A DNA stretch of 64,000 bases. Origin: Dryococelus australis (taxonomy: Eukaryota > Arthropoda > Insecta > Phasmatodea > Phasmatidae). A model generated the notes under the pieces. The model did no database searches. It was not told the DNA's origin and saw only the letters and a list, made by a program, of their open reading frames with translations. Of this stretch, positions 11,705-22,690 are shown piece after piece (within the stretch, counting starts at the first letter, position 1; the number at the start of each line of letters is the position of its first letter). A program made the position numbers and the translations under genes. Location of the stretch: assembly GCA_029891345.1 (NCBI GenBank), contig CM056997.1, forward strand, positions 213,753,212 through 213,817,211, given 5' to 3'.

Positions 11705-14210
11705 CGGTGATTTCAAGCAGCTATGTTTGTCTTTGTTCCTTGCCGGACATTCCTGCATCCATACCCCATGTGGTGTCACCTTTAAAACGTACATGTCGTA
11801 CGCTTTCAACTGTGCACAGTACATTTCATGTGTTGAGTCATTTTCGGGAGATGAACAATAGTTGCCATGACTTCTGAATCAGACCTCGTAGTTACCAAAT
11901 ATTTTCTTGTAAATCTACAGACGAAATACAGTACAATAACTGAACAGCGCGTTGTTCTAGAAAACATATACAATTGTTTATGGAACTCCATATTTATAAT
12001 AGACTAGAAGTCTACAACACCTGCTTGTAAGCATTCAGACCACACTAATGTTCTGCGAAATTTCAATTCTAAATCACCTGCAGCCTTAAATTTTTTTTGG
12101 TAACTAGTTTCCATGTTTTTTGCAGAATTACACAAAAAGATACAGTGTACAGCCATAGTGACAAAAGAGCAGCTCCGTATCAAGAGGCAGAGCGCAGCTG
12201 GCAGGATCGCTCTACTCTAAGAGCATCTATAAGCACGTACAGGCGACAGCGAGTTTTTCTTCCTCGGCGATACATGATGCGGCACGAGGCAAGACTGGTC
12301 CCGCAGCCGTCTATAGAATGTTGCAATATTAATGGCGGTGCGTTCCGCTTCGCTGTACCAGCGCGCGACCGCGCTGAAAAAAAAAAAAAAAAAAAATAGA
12401 GTGAGTGGGCAGCACAGTGCACAGGTGCAAGAAAATGAAACTTGTTTCGCAGCGAGACGCCCGGCCGGCAGCGGACAATACAAGAACAGTTGAACAGCGA
12501 TACCGTACTGTGGATAATGAGGATGGGGAACAGAGATGGGGTAGGTTGAGGGCTGATGCTCGAGTGGCGTGGAGAGAAGAGAAAATGTTTCAACATTCCT
12601 CGCTCCAGACACTTTATGACGGGTTCACAATTTAAAAAACACAGGCACGGAACATAAGGCATAACGGTATAACAATCAAACTACCAGAATTCTTGTGCGA
12701 AATTGATTCACAGTTGAATACTTACGTATTATTTTTAGCCGATGGAATGTTGTAACTAGTCTGACGTCAGTCCGCAGTGTATAACGGATTTTCCTAACAG
12801 ATTGCGAAAGACTGTTGAAATTTGACCATAGTTTTAATTTTTTTTTTTTTTGGCATTTTTACTTTTATTTACTTTATATTATTGGTTTTTGCGATCGTAA
12901 AAATGTTAATAACCTTAAGAAAAATTATATTAGTAAAATACTGCCTGTTCTTTTCTCTAAATTTATATAAAGCCACATTTCTTGGTTTTTGCAGCATAGC
13001 TCTTCCTTCATTTTAAATAAATACCTTGGTTGAAATATTTATACTCTGCTCTGATTGGCTGAACCAAAATGCGCCCGCACAAGGATTGAAATACAACCAT
13101 CCCCTCTGTGCACAATGTCAGGACACGACCTGATATCCGTAGTTGTGAATCAGTAAGCTCGAGAACATGGCGGCCAATTCTTTCACACACAACCCATGTT
13201 CTGTGGTTACTGTTATGCTTTCAATTTGTGAACCAAGCTTTATCCTTGGAGATACTGGAAAAAAGTAACAATTTCTTGTAGCCTCCGCGAAATAATTTGT
13301 TTGTGGCCACTAGCTTTAGTGGTGACAACTAAAAAATTGATGTTCACCACAAAATATTATTATTTTAGGCGATATCATTCTTAACTAGTTTATCCTTTCA
13401 TTACTGAAGATAATCGAAAACCTCTGCGATTACCTAATCGTGAAATAATATCGACATTAAGTTTAAGGGTTAACATTTTTGATGCAGCCACAGAAATGAG
13501 AATTTTACCGATACGACACGTCGACATCGCAACGTAACGCTCGATTAATATTTAGGATTTGTATGAACGAGAACACGAACTGTTCTGAGACTTCGTGTGG
13601 GAGAAAAAAATCCGTCCTGAAATTTCGGGAATGCTTCGACCACAAAAAGGCATTGAATGGCCGGGAATCCATTCTCCGAGACAAACCCAAATTAACGAAC
13701 TCTTCGGAGGAAATGAACCCAAAGTCTTTTAAAAGAGCTGCTGATCATTTCAGACACAGCCGGGCCGGGTGCAGATGATTTTCTTTTAATTGGAAAAGTT
13801 AAGAGAGACACTTACTAAAGAAAAAAAAATTTTTCGCTTTTCGTTCAGCCATTTGGCTGTAACCACAATGCAATAGTTCGGTTGTAACAACACTGTAATG
13901 TCAAAAGCACTTTTGGTGTGATATCTCGGCGCTGCACGCGACATTTAATACTGGCAGTCAATAACTCCAAATTGGGAAGGCCAGATGGATGGTGGTAATT
14001 CAAGAGCCAATGTATTTTTTACATTGAAGAGATATTGCATGGTTTCGTTACATGGTATCAATGATAAATAGTCACACATACAACACATTTTGAAAATAAC
14101 ATTAATAACATAAGTAGCAGGGAAATGTTTATTGACGCACAAGGAATAAGGGGGAGTAGGAGCGAAGGAGCGGGGAGCCGCCATGTTGTGATGTCACCTG
14201 ACCACCATCT
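11705..14210. other. Anonymous AT-rich DNA with poly(A) and poly(T) tracts
   Basis: Contains A20 at 12,377-12,396 directly after a GC-rich stretch. That could be the tail of an unidentified retroposon, but I could not define its body. A T-rich run lies near 12,837. No gene recognised. Confidence 0.4.
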
Positions 14211-14214
14211 TTGT

Positions 14215-14680
14215 CATTGACTTTAACCCCTGACCCGTAACCTTTGACACCAAAAACCGCAAAAAAAAAACCGTTAAAAATCCCAAAAATCCCTTTAAAA
14301 AAAATTTTTTAAATTCCAAAAGACTCAAAAATATCTTTAAAAAAAAAAAAAAATCTACAAGAATTCTACGAAATATATTTTTAAAATTTTATTATAAATT
14401 ATAAAAAAAAAAACATATTAAAAAGGATCCACAGAAATTTTCTAATTTTCTGGAACAGACGGGAGGGATCAGCGACCCAGGTGACCAGGATCAGTAACCC
14501 AGGGGTCAGGAGAGCAGGACATATGACCTTTGACCTTGACCTTTAACTCAAAAAATAAAAAATAAAAAAGTCCCACATACATATTCTTAAAAATTTATTA
14601 AAAATTAATTAGGCATATGAAAATTTTTTAAAATCTTTAAAAAATAATTTTTAAAAAAATTTACTTTTCCTAAGGTTCCC
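14215..14680. repeat. A-rich low-complexity block with TGACCT clusters
   Basis: Long A-rich runs enclose clusters of TGACC-type motifs. At 14,524-14,542 three TGACCT hexamers occur in a row: the first two are one base apart (DR1 geometry) and the last two directly abut (DR0). Such half-sites match nuclear-receptor consensus, but simple-sequence drift could also give them. Confidence 0.5.
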
Positions 14681-14689
14681 ACCACAACC

Positions 14690-16590
14690 CTTCGCCTAAC
14701 AAATTACTCGGAAGGCCTCCACCCCCTCACCAACACACAGCCATCTTGGTAGGCGACCATCATCTTGGTAGACATAACCCATAACCAAAAACTCGAGTAA
14801 AATTTTTCCGAAGAGGCAGAAGCTAGCCGAGACGATGTATCCTTCACAGCAGCCGTTGTGAAACTAAGCCTCTCAGACGACCTCCCAATTACGTTTACAC
14901 GCACCATACTATATATGGCGAGGTTTTTGTGGGGAATTCTTACAGAGGAAATCCAATTGAGGATAGTTCAACATTGATAGTGGTGTATGTATTTCACACT
15001 GAAACTTGGTGCGAATAACAAACCAAACTGGTGCTACCCACTATATTGGCATGTTTTCCTCGATATTTTGACAATCTGAATAAATACTATGAGATTTACA
15101 CTATTCTTATAAAGTATTTCGGGAATTGCCATTAAGATGCAAACCTCTGCAATCGTAATTAATAAGTAATACTCGAACTTTCCATTCCCAATGGCCGGAT
15201 CTGACAAATACCCTTTCAAAATCTCTTTATTTCATGGTTTGTGGAGTTGCAACTAAGAAAAGTGTTATGCATGTTGCTGTACTTAACACAGTACACCCAC
15301 GCCTTGTTCCGTTTTCATAATTAATTATCTCTAAGCCTTGTTTTCGGATCTAGTAATATGAACCCACCCTAACGTAGAATTTTAGCTCCTAGCTAGAAAT
15401 TATATTAATATATCAGGATAAATTTGAAGTGTCGCCCCAATATGAGTGATAGAGCGACAAAATAAACTTAGCAGAAGACACAGATAAGCCGTTACCTACA
15501 CGATCAGACTTGTGTATAACATGCGGAGTCGTCACACAGTCGGCTCCATCAGTTATGTGTTACATTGTCGGGAATCGTGAGTCGTTTAGAAACTTGTTTG
15601 GACGTGATCTACTTGGCTTCGGTTTTTCCTCCTGTACTTTTGAACATCGATAGCTGGCCGTAACTTCAGGGGCCATCCTAGGGCCAATTGTTTTTCGTGA
15701 AAATATTTACGTGGATGCTCGAATTCAATATAGTAAGTGCACACTTTGCAGTCTTTATTTGGCTATTTGTAGCTTGTCTTTGTGTGAAGAAAGTCTGTTA
15801 CATGAATGACCCAATGAGAATTATGATAATCCCATACTGACCAACCGTCATTCGCGGACAGACAGATCAGACGCGTTAACAATTCAAATGATCCAATCAC
15901 CAAAGTGACTTAGAACACAACTTGTCCTGAAATCTATTGAGTGGAAAGGTAATGTTTATGTTGTTCAGTTGTATGTCTTACCGGATATAGACTTCCAATT
16001 CGTGGCATAAGACGAAAGCTCTGTCCCCATCATAATTTTAGGAATCAGAGTTAAATAAATATTTTTAACTATTCAAATATTATTTCCTTTCAGTTTTAAA
16101 ATGTTTACACTATTGTTACATGTCAATATGTGTTTGGGAGGGGAGAGATTGTTCATTTCCCCCTGTGGACGACCCCCCCCCCCCAATTTAAGGTTTTTTG
16201 TCCTGGTTCCCCTCGTCATCAGTGTGCAGTGTAAGACACTCGGCTGAGGTCACGTGCCCGCCATAGTAGTTAGAGTGGCCGCCGCCAGGGGCGCTCGTGC
16301 GAGATCCGGTCCGTCCGGTTGGCTGCGCACACGTGCGCGGATTTCTAATTGGCCCGCTGATTGATAGAGGAAACTGCTGGCCGTCAGGGAGGAGGGGGAT
16401 CTAAAACCGTAGTAAGGCGGGAGAAAAAAAAAAGGCTGCAGAGTAATGAAATCAAACGCGGATGTTGATGATTACAACCAGGCAGGGGAAGGGAAAATCA
16501 AAGGGCTGTTTTATTCCCCTACGGAGATATTGCCTTGAATTGAAGAGCAATCTCTTATGGTGGTCGCCTGGTTGAAGAAATGTACGTCTG
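14690..16590. other. Anonymous DNA
   Basis: Mostly AT-rich, with a C12 run at 16,173-16,184 and a GC-richer stretch at 16,240-16,400. No gene or element recognised. Confidence 0.45.
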
Positions 16591-16599
16591 AGGCCTAAA

Positions 16600-16745
16600 A
16601 GCGTGGGAGCGCTAGGGGCGATTGAGACATGCGCATCAACTCTCCCATCGTCTCTACGCGCAAATCACTGAACTGGTGTGCAGTCTTACCGTCGATAACG
16701 CGCCTCCATGAGACTTTCAGCGGAGACCCTACCATTTCATGGCGT
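16600..16745 (+). repeat. Dispersed repeat, partner of 3,120-3,245
   Basis: Shares ordered blocks with 3,120-3,245: a GGGCGA start, a GTGCAG..TTA.CGTCG middle and a CTACCAT..TGGCG end. Similarity is by eye only. Confidence 0.45.
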
Positions 16746-17339
16746 AATAATAAAATAAATGTTTGATGCATGTCAGTATAAATTTTTTAATGTTTTGTAC
16801 CGGAATGTTCATAACTAGAAATGACAGTCAAAATAACCGTTTGGGCCATTTTCAAATTTACAAAAACATGATTTAGAGAGAAATGGAGGAACTGGAAATC
16901 GTATATAGACGCGTAACGTTTCTTAAATGCTACTTGTAAGCAGACCTCACTCAGGTCGGGGGTTTTTTAATAAAACCTTTTCTGCTGGAACTTTGCACAG
17001 CCTACCCAAGCGACCATCTTATCGGGTCGCTCTCCCGTTCAATTCTTACGATCACACATTACCTAAGTATACAGAGATGAAACAGCCAGGTAATCCGCCC
17101 GCGACTTCCAGCCACAGCAACGTGTTGGGACGTAGCGTGATTATGGGGTAGAGTAATCATTCTAACTGCGCAAAACATGTCTCCGTGTCCCAAACATTGA
17201 ACTACTTTTATGCCAACGCGACTATAATAAACGTGCGTAGAATTTGAGGTTAGAACACTGTTTAGCAAACACATGTTTTCAGACGTTTGTAAACTTACTT
17301 AAATCAGTTTTTAAACCAACTAGATTAAATTAAGATTCG

Positions 17340-17445
17340 TAAAAAAAATTTACTTGTGTAAATAATATATAAACAAACACGTTCTTTACGGTTGACCATG
17401 TGACTGACAGCTGTATTGATGTGCAGTAGGTCAACATTAGGTTCC
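17340..17445 (-). repeat. Dispersed repeat D, copy 1
   Basis: On the minus strand this reads GACCTACTGCACATCAATAC, then AGCTGTCAGTCACATGGTCA and GTGTTTGTTT. The same order is found at 37,205-37,290 and 59,448-59,520. No known element is recognised. Confidence 0.55.
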
Positions 17446-17484
17446 TGCACAGAAGACGGATGCTAGATCTACATGATCTTACTC

Positions 17485-17690
17485 TATGGTCGGAACGCCG
17501 TTCGCCAATCAGTACCTGGCGACCAGCTTGCCAGTCGGCGGTCCAATCAATGGGGAATTTTTCGCAGCGCCCAGTAGCCAATCAGACACAAGGCCCAAGG
17601 CCCATCCCAGAGAATCGCACAGCCATTCAGCGAATGGGTACGGCCACATCAAAAGAACCATGGACGCCATTTCGCCTCTGTGTGCATCTC
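17485..17690 (+). repeat. CCAAT-box-rich dispersed repeat, copy 2
   Basis: Contains GTCGGAACGCCGTTCGCCAA and then several CCAATC motifs, ending near GAATGGGTACGGCCACATC. The opening matches the minus strand of 6.5 kb; the closing part matches 37,060-37,085 (CATGGGTACGCCCACATC). Confidence 0.6.
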
Positions 17691-17719
17691 TACTCTATGG
17701 CACGGCGGTGAATTAGGCG

Positions 17720-19045
17720 ACATCGCAAGCCTGCATTGTGGTTAAAAGAACTGCACTTTACAGCCCCTGCCATGACGGCGGTCGTAAACAGCGACCACAG
17801 TTTATACTCCCTTCGGGCACGCAGGTCATTAAATGTGAGAAAAGATCACGTCGGTGCTGGCTTACGAAGAAGGATGTGGCGGGCGTTCCTACAGGCAGGT
17901 AACGTACCAGCCACTAATAACGGCTCGGCGCTGATTCTGACATCGACCAATAGAGGCCAGGCTAGACTTTTTTTACGTCGAAGAGGAAGGAAAAGGTAGC
18001 AATGATGCTGTTGTCTTTAAAGTGCGATTAGATATTACAGATAAATCGGCAAGATGAAGGGGTTGGCGAGGAAGTCTCCTAATATTTAAAACCTACATGT
18101 GATATATCGTCTGATCCAACGTCGTCGCGTCGGTTTAAAAAGGGAACAAGCCACGTAGAACGAGATGTGAAAATGACGGTGGGGGGGGGGGGGGATAAAG
18201 GATTAGCTGAAGAACACTTCCCCCCAAAAGTGTGTTTGCTTTCCTCTTGGCGGTCTACAAACCCAAACAGCGTTCTTCCAACTAGACTGAAACTCGCTAA
18301 CATTAAACGTTTGTAAACACTAAGATAACTAACACTGTACCATACTTCTCGTCGAATGGCGCGATACGTTAGCACATTTAGAACATCGGATGTTGGCAAT
18401 AAATACACGATGCATGCCTACCACAACACCCACTAGAGATTCAAACATTCTACGAGGTTTCGCACGATAGCAGATATTAGTTAGAATGTACTCGTGAGTT
18501 CGCATCTTACTTTTTCTTCAATCAAATGTAACATCTGGGAATTTGTGTGTGACTTGTTTGTTAGTGTTAGTAATTTAAGGTATGGTAATTAATTAATTTC
18601 TTTTGGGTTTTTCTGATTAACTAAGGTATTCAAAATAACACTTTTGTAAATATGTTACCCGGATGTTTTACTATTGTCCAATATTTTACGTGCCAGAAAA
18701 ACTGATAGAAATATGTTAGTCTTTGGTGTAAACTTTTTGTTAAGAAGAAATGTTTGTTTGCTTGTAAAAAGAGACTAAACAGCTCGTAGAACACGTTTGT
18801 CTGTGAGGCATGCGCTTTGTTAGACTGATAGGAATGTTGGGTGAAATTACGAACAGCGAGGGCTATTGAAGAAGCAGAATTGAGATATGTTGAATCGATA
18901 ATTTTTAAATATATTGTTTTACTGACGTGGACAAACGTATTAATTTGTCAACTAAACTATCCTACCGCAAGAGAGGAGTGTTACATCATTTGTACAATCA
19001 AGTTTAGAGGAATTTATACTTCACAACTCGGCAAGGGACCCACCA
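17720..19045. other. Anonymous DNA
   Basis: Includes a G14 run at 18,181-18,194. A GC-rich part at 17,740-18,000 has a short open frame without recognisable similarity. Confidence 0.45.
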
Positions 19046-19062
19046 AGGTCTCCTGATGACAG

Positions 19063-20221
19063 TTACAGTGGACCTCTCGGTCTTGTATTTTGTATTTTAA
19101 CGCAGCGCTCTTAGCCTTACGGTCTTAGCGCGCTTCGCCCCCCCCCCCAATAGGTGGGGGAGAGGAATCACGTCCTCTCAACGCAAGGAGGCCAAGATTA
19201 ATGCGACCGGTGGCCAAATCCGAAGCCCAAGCCTGGCACGTCTGCAGATCCTCGCCCCCTGAGACCAAGCATGTGGTCTGGCTGGTGTTCTATCCATACC
19301 CTTAGTGCCTTTCCAGGGCACAACCGGAGCAGGTTGCCGCTCACCTCCCAGCCTGTCAACGAGAGTGGGAATCTCTCCAGACCTCCAACATACGAAGTCA
19401 ACCACTACCAGCACAAGTCCAACCCTATGATCGGACACCAGAGAGAACCTCATGGTGGGGAAAACCGATCGTCCCGTGCTACCACTTAATTCCCATGGCA
19501 CTTGTGAGTTACTCATGGCCGAATTATCCCCGAATGGAGTCACAAGAGGAATTCCCTTCCACAGAAAGTGGTTGAGAAGACTTCACCGGGCATAGCCTTA
19601 CACCCAATGAAGGGCCGGTCACACTCTACTCCCTGGGAGCCACATCCTTGGTGGCGGGGGATTACTATGACCCAGAATGGCCACCACCCCGGCTGCCGGG
19701 CACAAGAGAGCAGTCTAGATCCCTCCCCGGTGTCGCGGCTCACCTGGGATAGCAGCCCTTGCTCTGAAATTGCTGAGTTTATATAATATATAATCATATA
19801 ATCTCCATAATTTCATCACTGCAACCAAGCCATTGCTCCCTCGAACACCGAGGTGTTACATGGCCTATTCCCAGTTCGGGAGGGCGTCGGCCACACTCCA
19901 TACCATGTCATTGTACAGACCTTGGGCCCCAACAGCCTGAGTGCTAAGTGGTCCCACACCCCGCCAAGTGGTCGAGCCTTGGTACAAGCTATCGGTCCAA
20001 CCATCATGGCAGATACCCCTCGCCAGTCACAAGGACTCTGGCAACCCATAGGGAACAGGCGGCGTTACCCAATCTGTTAAGCCTTGGGTCGCCTTGAGTG
20101 GATAGATGCATATCTAACTCGCATACAATAGCATGGTACTGCCACACCGCCTATCATTCCCGGGACCTTCCCCCTGTCTACTACATCCCAGGGATATCAA
20201 ATCCTGAAGAGTGCCTCACCC
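19063..20221 (-). mobile_element. Unclassified 1.16-kb insertion with 13-bp flanking repeat
   Basis: The block is clearly GC-richer than its AT-rich surroundings and is flanked by an exact direct repeat, CTCCTGATGACAG, at 19,050-19,062 and 20,222-20,234. That is the pattern of a target-site duplication. An A-rich stretch near 19,085-19,100 lies at the low-coordinate end on the minus strand, hinting that this end is a retroelement 3' end. Two minus-strand frames (19,178-19,543 and 19,816-20,049) have no recognisable domain. It could be a non-autonomous retroposon or a truncated LINE untranslated region. A chance repeat cannot be excluded. Confidence 0.5.
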
Positions 20222-20234
20222 CTCCTGATGACAG

Positions 20235-21190
20235 CAGCCCAATAGTGCTCCAGCAACTGCAGTAGTTTAGAAATCTTCATTCTGTCACCTGTTCCTTTGG
20301 AAATCGTTTGAACTACAGACTGATTTCATCCTCGCCATGGACACGATGATTTGGGTCAACTGCAGCTACTGTAGGTACCTTTTGATAAGGAAGTAAGGCA
20401 AAAACTTTCTTTTACTGTTTTATAGAAATAATTGCACTTGAAATTAGATAGAAGTGTGTTTAATGAATAGAAGAATGGTGTTGTCTCTTTACGTCGTTGA
20501 TTTCGCAAATGACGTTTTAACAGCCCAACCTAGAATTACTTCTTTAGTTTGGTCATTTAAGTATGATCATAAAAGCTATCTAACTTTGAATAGTGTCGTT
20601 GTTTAGTTTAATCATATCAATGATTATAGACTTGTGCAAGATGTGTGTTGTTGGGATGTTTAATAAATAATAATATTTATCGCTTTGTGAGTATTATATT
20701 AAACCAATCAGTTTCTTATGATTGGTGTAGTTGTACTGAAGGATAACATAAAATGTGTTTTCTTAATTGGTAAAGTAGTTATCACTATTGCCTGTGTTCT
20801 TGTCCGTATATCACTGCATGCTAATTACTGAGAAATAGTAGCAGTGGTGATTTTGCTTGTAATATTTATTTTAGTTGATTGCTAGGGTTTTCGTTGAATG
20901 TGTTCTTTTTCATTGTACTACTAATTAGTATAAATTAATTTATTCTCACGCTCATATATTATCCTAGAACTTGGCCGAGCATATTAAATATTTAAATATT
21001 CTTGAATAGGTATCTGGTACTATATAAATACGACATATTACATGCTGCATACATACTTGCATAAACAGTAGCACCAAAGGCCTTACATACATGTTTTACA
21101 AGCATAAATGCATTAGTTCTAGCCGCGGAGTTCTTATACACAAGCAAGTATCCAACATGAGCACATTTAGTATGAGCTTTTCATTCCAGG
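20235..21190. other. Anonymous AT-rich DNA
   Basis: No element or exon recognised between the 1.16-kb block and the split SINE. Confidence 0.5.
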
Positions 21191-21191
21191 C

Positions 21192-21225
21192 GGGGGGGGG
21201 GGCCGCAGTGGTGTAGTGGTGTGAC
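21192..21225 (+). mobile_element. SINE family A, left part of a split copy
   Basis: A G11 run leads into GGCCGCAGTGGTGTAGTGGT and ends GTGAC, matching the first ~30 bp of family A copies, and then stops at a T-rich tract. The remaining part of a family A copy begins at 27,926, so this is probably the other half of that copy. Confidence 0.75.
21214..21225 (+). repeat. Target-site duplication, left copy
   Basis: TAGTGGTGTGAC here corresponds to TAGTGGTTAGAC at 27,926-27,937, 10 of 12 positions. It lies exactly at the junction between the SINE and the T-rich (minus-strand A-tail) end of the retrotransposon. Confidence 0.65.
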
Positions 21226-22440
21226 TTTTTTTATTTTATTAACCCTACTTAGCAGTACAGCCATCCAGGATGTTCAATTCAATCATTACTACTACAATTT
21301 AACAAACAGTATATTAGTTATATAGATTGACTTTTTTTTTTCTTTGTGGGAGGACGGCTGTTCGTCTGGGAGCCCGTAATTTAAGCTACAAATTCTATTT
21401 CTATTCGTAAGCATCATTCACACTTCCTAGAAAGGTGGCGAGCTATTCTGCCCCGACCGAGATAGCTGCCCGACGGGTATCCTACTCCCCCCCCCCCCCT
21501 TACACCGCTCCCGGTGGAACAGACCAGGGACCGGGATTCCCACGAATCCGCTCACGCGACCAGACGCCGTCAGGCCCGCACACAGCTAACTATCCTTTCG
21601 GCCGGTCCGCCATAGCACCCAACGGTCGAATGGCACCGCCTACGAACCCGAAGGACCCCAGCCCCCTCCCTATCCGTACTATTATATTTTGCTTTTTTTT
21701 TTATTTTTTTCCCCTCGCTCACCGTTCCGCTCCAACCTAAACATCGTAAAGAACATCGAAGTAAGCCTTCTGGACACCTAGGCATTCGTTTCCCAGCGAA
21801 CTACGGGTGCCTCCCCCCTTCTTTTTTTACACAGACACATACATAGACATCAACCAACATATTATCAAAAATCACGTATTTCACTCATCTATATTTTCTT
21901 CTCCGCAGTTCCTTCCGTTCTTCTTTCATCCGTTTCAGATATTGTCTTTCTTCTTCTCTTTCTTGCTGTTTCTCCTCCTATTTTTCTTTCTTTTGTTGTT
22001 TTTCTACATTCCTTCTCTGTTCTCCTCCCCATTATCTTTCCTCCCCTTCTTTCTCTTCTTTTTATTCACTTCTCTTTCTTGTTCTATTTTTCCCCATATT
22101 TCCTTCAATTTTTCTTGCATTCATTTCAGATCTTGTGTTCATTTTATAACTTTTTCGTGTTTCGAGCTTTTCAATTTTTCTTCCCCACTGTTATTCTGCA
22201 AACCGTCAATATTTACTGAAAATTCTATTTATTATCTAAAAGAGAGAATTATTTATAATTTTTATTTAATGTAAACGATAAAACACTAGACAAACACAAA
22301 CACTCACTCAATAATTCCCTTAGTTCTAGCACACTCTAATCCGCTCCCTAGACTACTCAGTTAAACCATCATTCATAGTTTTTACCAAATCATATATTTT
22401 ACTAATACTTTCATTTATTATTTCTACAATTTCCTTGTCA
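21226..22440 (-). other. 3' untranslated region and A-tail of the R1-like element
   Basis: Downstream of the C-terminal CCHC the minus strand becomes non-coding. An A-rich part (about 21,800-22,260) precedes a GC-rich part (21,435-21,680, containing the complement of a C13 run). The end is CTGGATGGCTGTACTGC and an A-rich tail. The plus-strand frame across 21,807-22,274 is only a run of T-rich codons. Confidence 0.65.
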
Positions 22441-22521
22441 CATATATTACGTGTTTGTAATGGCCATTTGTCATTTAAAGGTTTTGATTTCTGTTGTAAT
22501 TATTTCCTTTAGACATGTCAC

Positions 22522-22570
22522 ACAAGTACAGAATATGGTATACCGTCTGAACTCCCTTTTCACATTGACA
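22522..22570 (-). pseudogene. C-terminal CCHC zinc motif of the R1-like ORF2
   Basis: The minus strand reads CQCEKGVQTVYHILYLC, a C-x-C-x8-H-x4-C arrangement. A CCHC motif in this place, after the RT domain, is typical of R1-type ORF2 proteins. It lies about 130 bp beyond the stop that ends the preceding ORF2 fragment, so the frame is broken between them. Confidence 0.7.
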
Positions 22571-22690
22571 ACTGTCGTTTTATGTTTTAATTATTTTAGC
22601 CAATTATTCTTTAATTTGACAGTGTCATGTTATTACTGTCAACACACTATTATTTATATTGCTTTTACTTTCGTACTATTGTTGTATATT

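Noticed and set aside
12180-12662. 160-codon minus-strand frame
   Set aside because: The frame spans the A20 tract (poly-Phe) and joins unrelated sequence on either side; no domain.
19178-19543. 121-codon minus-strand frame as a transposon protein
   Set aside because: No RT, endonuclease, transposase or zinc motif can be seen; kept only as part of the unclassified insertion.
19050-20240. Hammerhead ribozyme suggested by CTGATGA at both edges
   Set aside because: The CUGAUGA core is present, but I found no GAAA with matching helices II and III at the right distance on either copy.
21807-22274. Plus-strand 155-codon Phe-rich frame resembling a membrane protein
   Set aside because: Antisense of the A-rich 3' untranslated region of the R1-like element.
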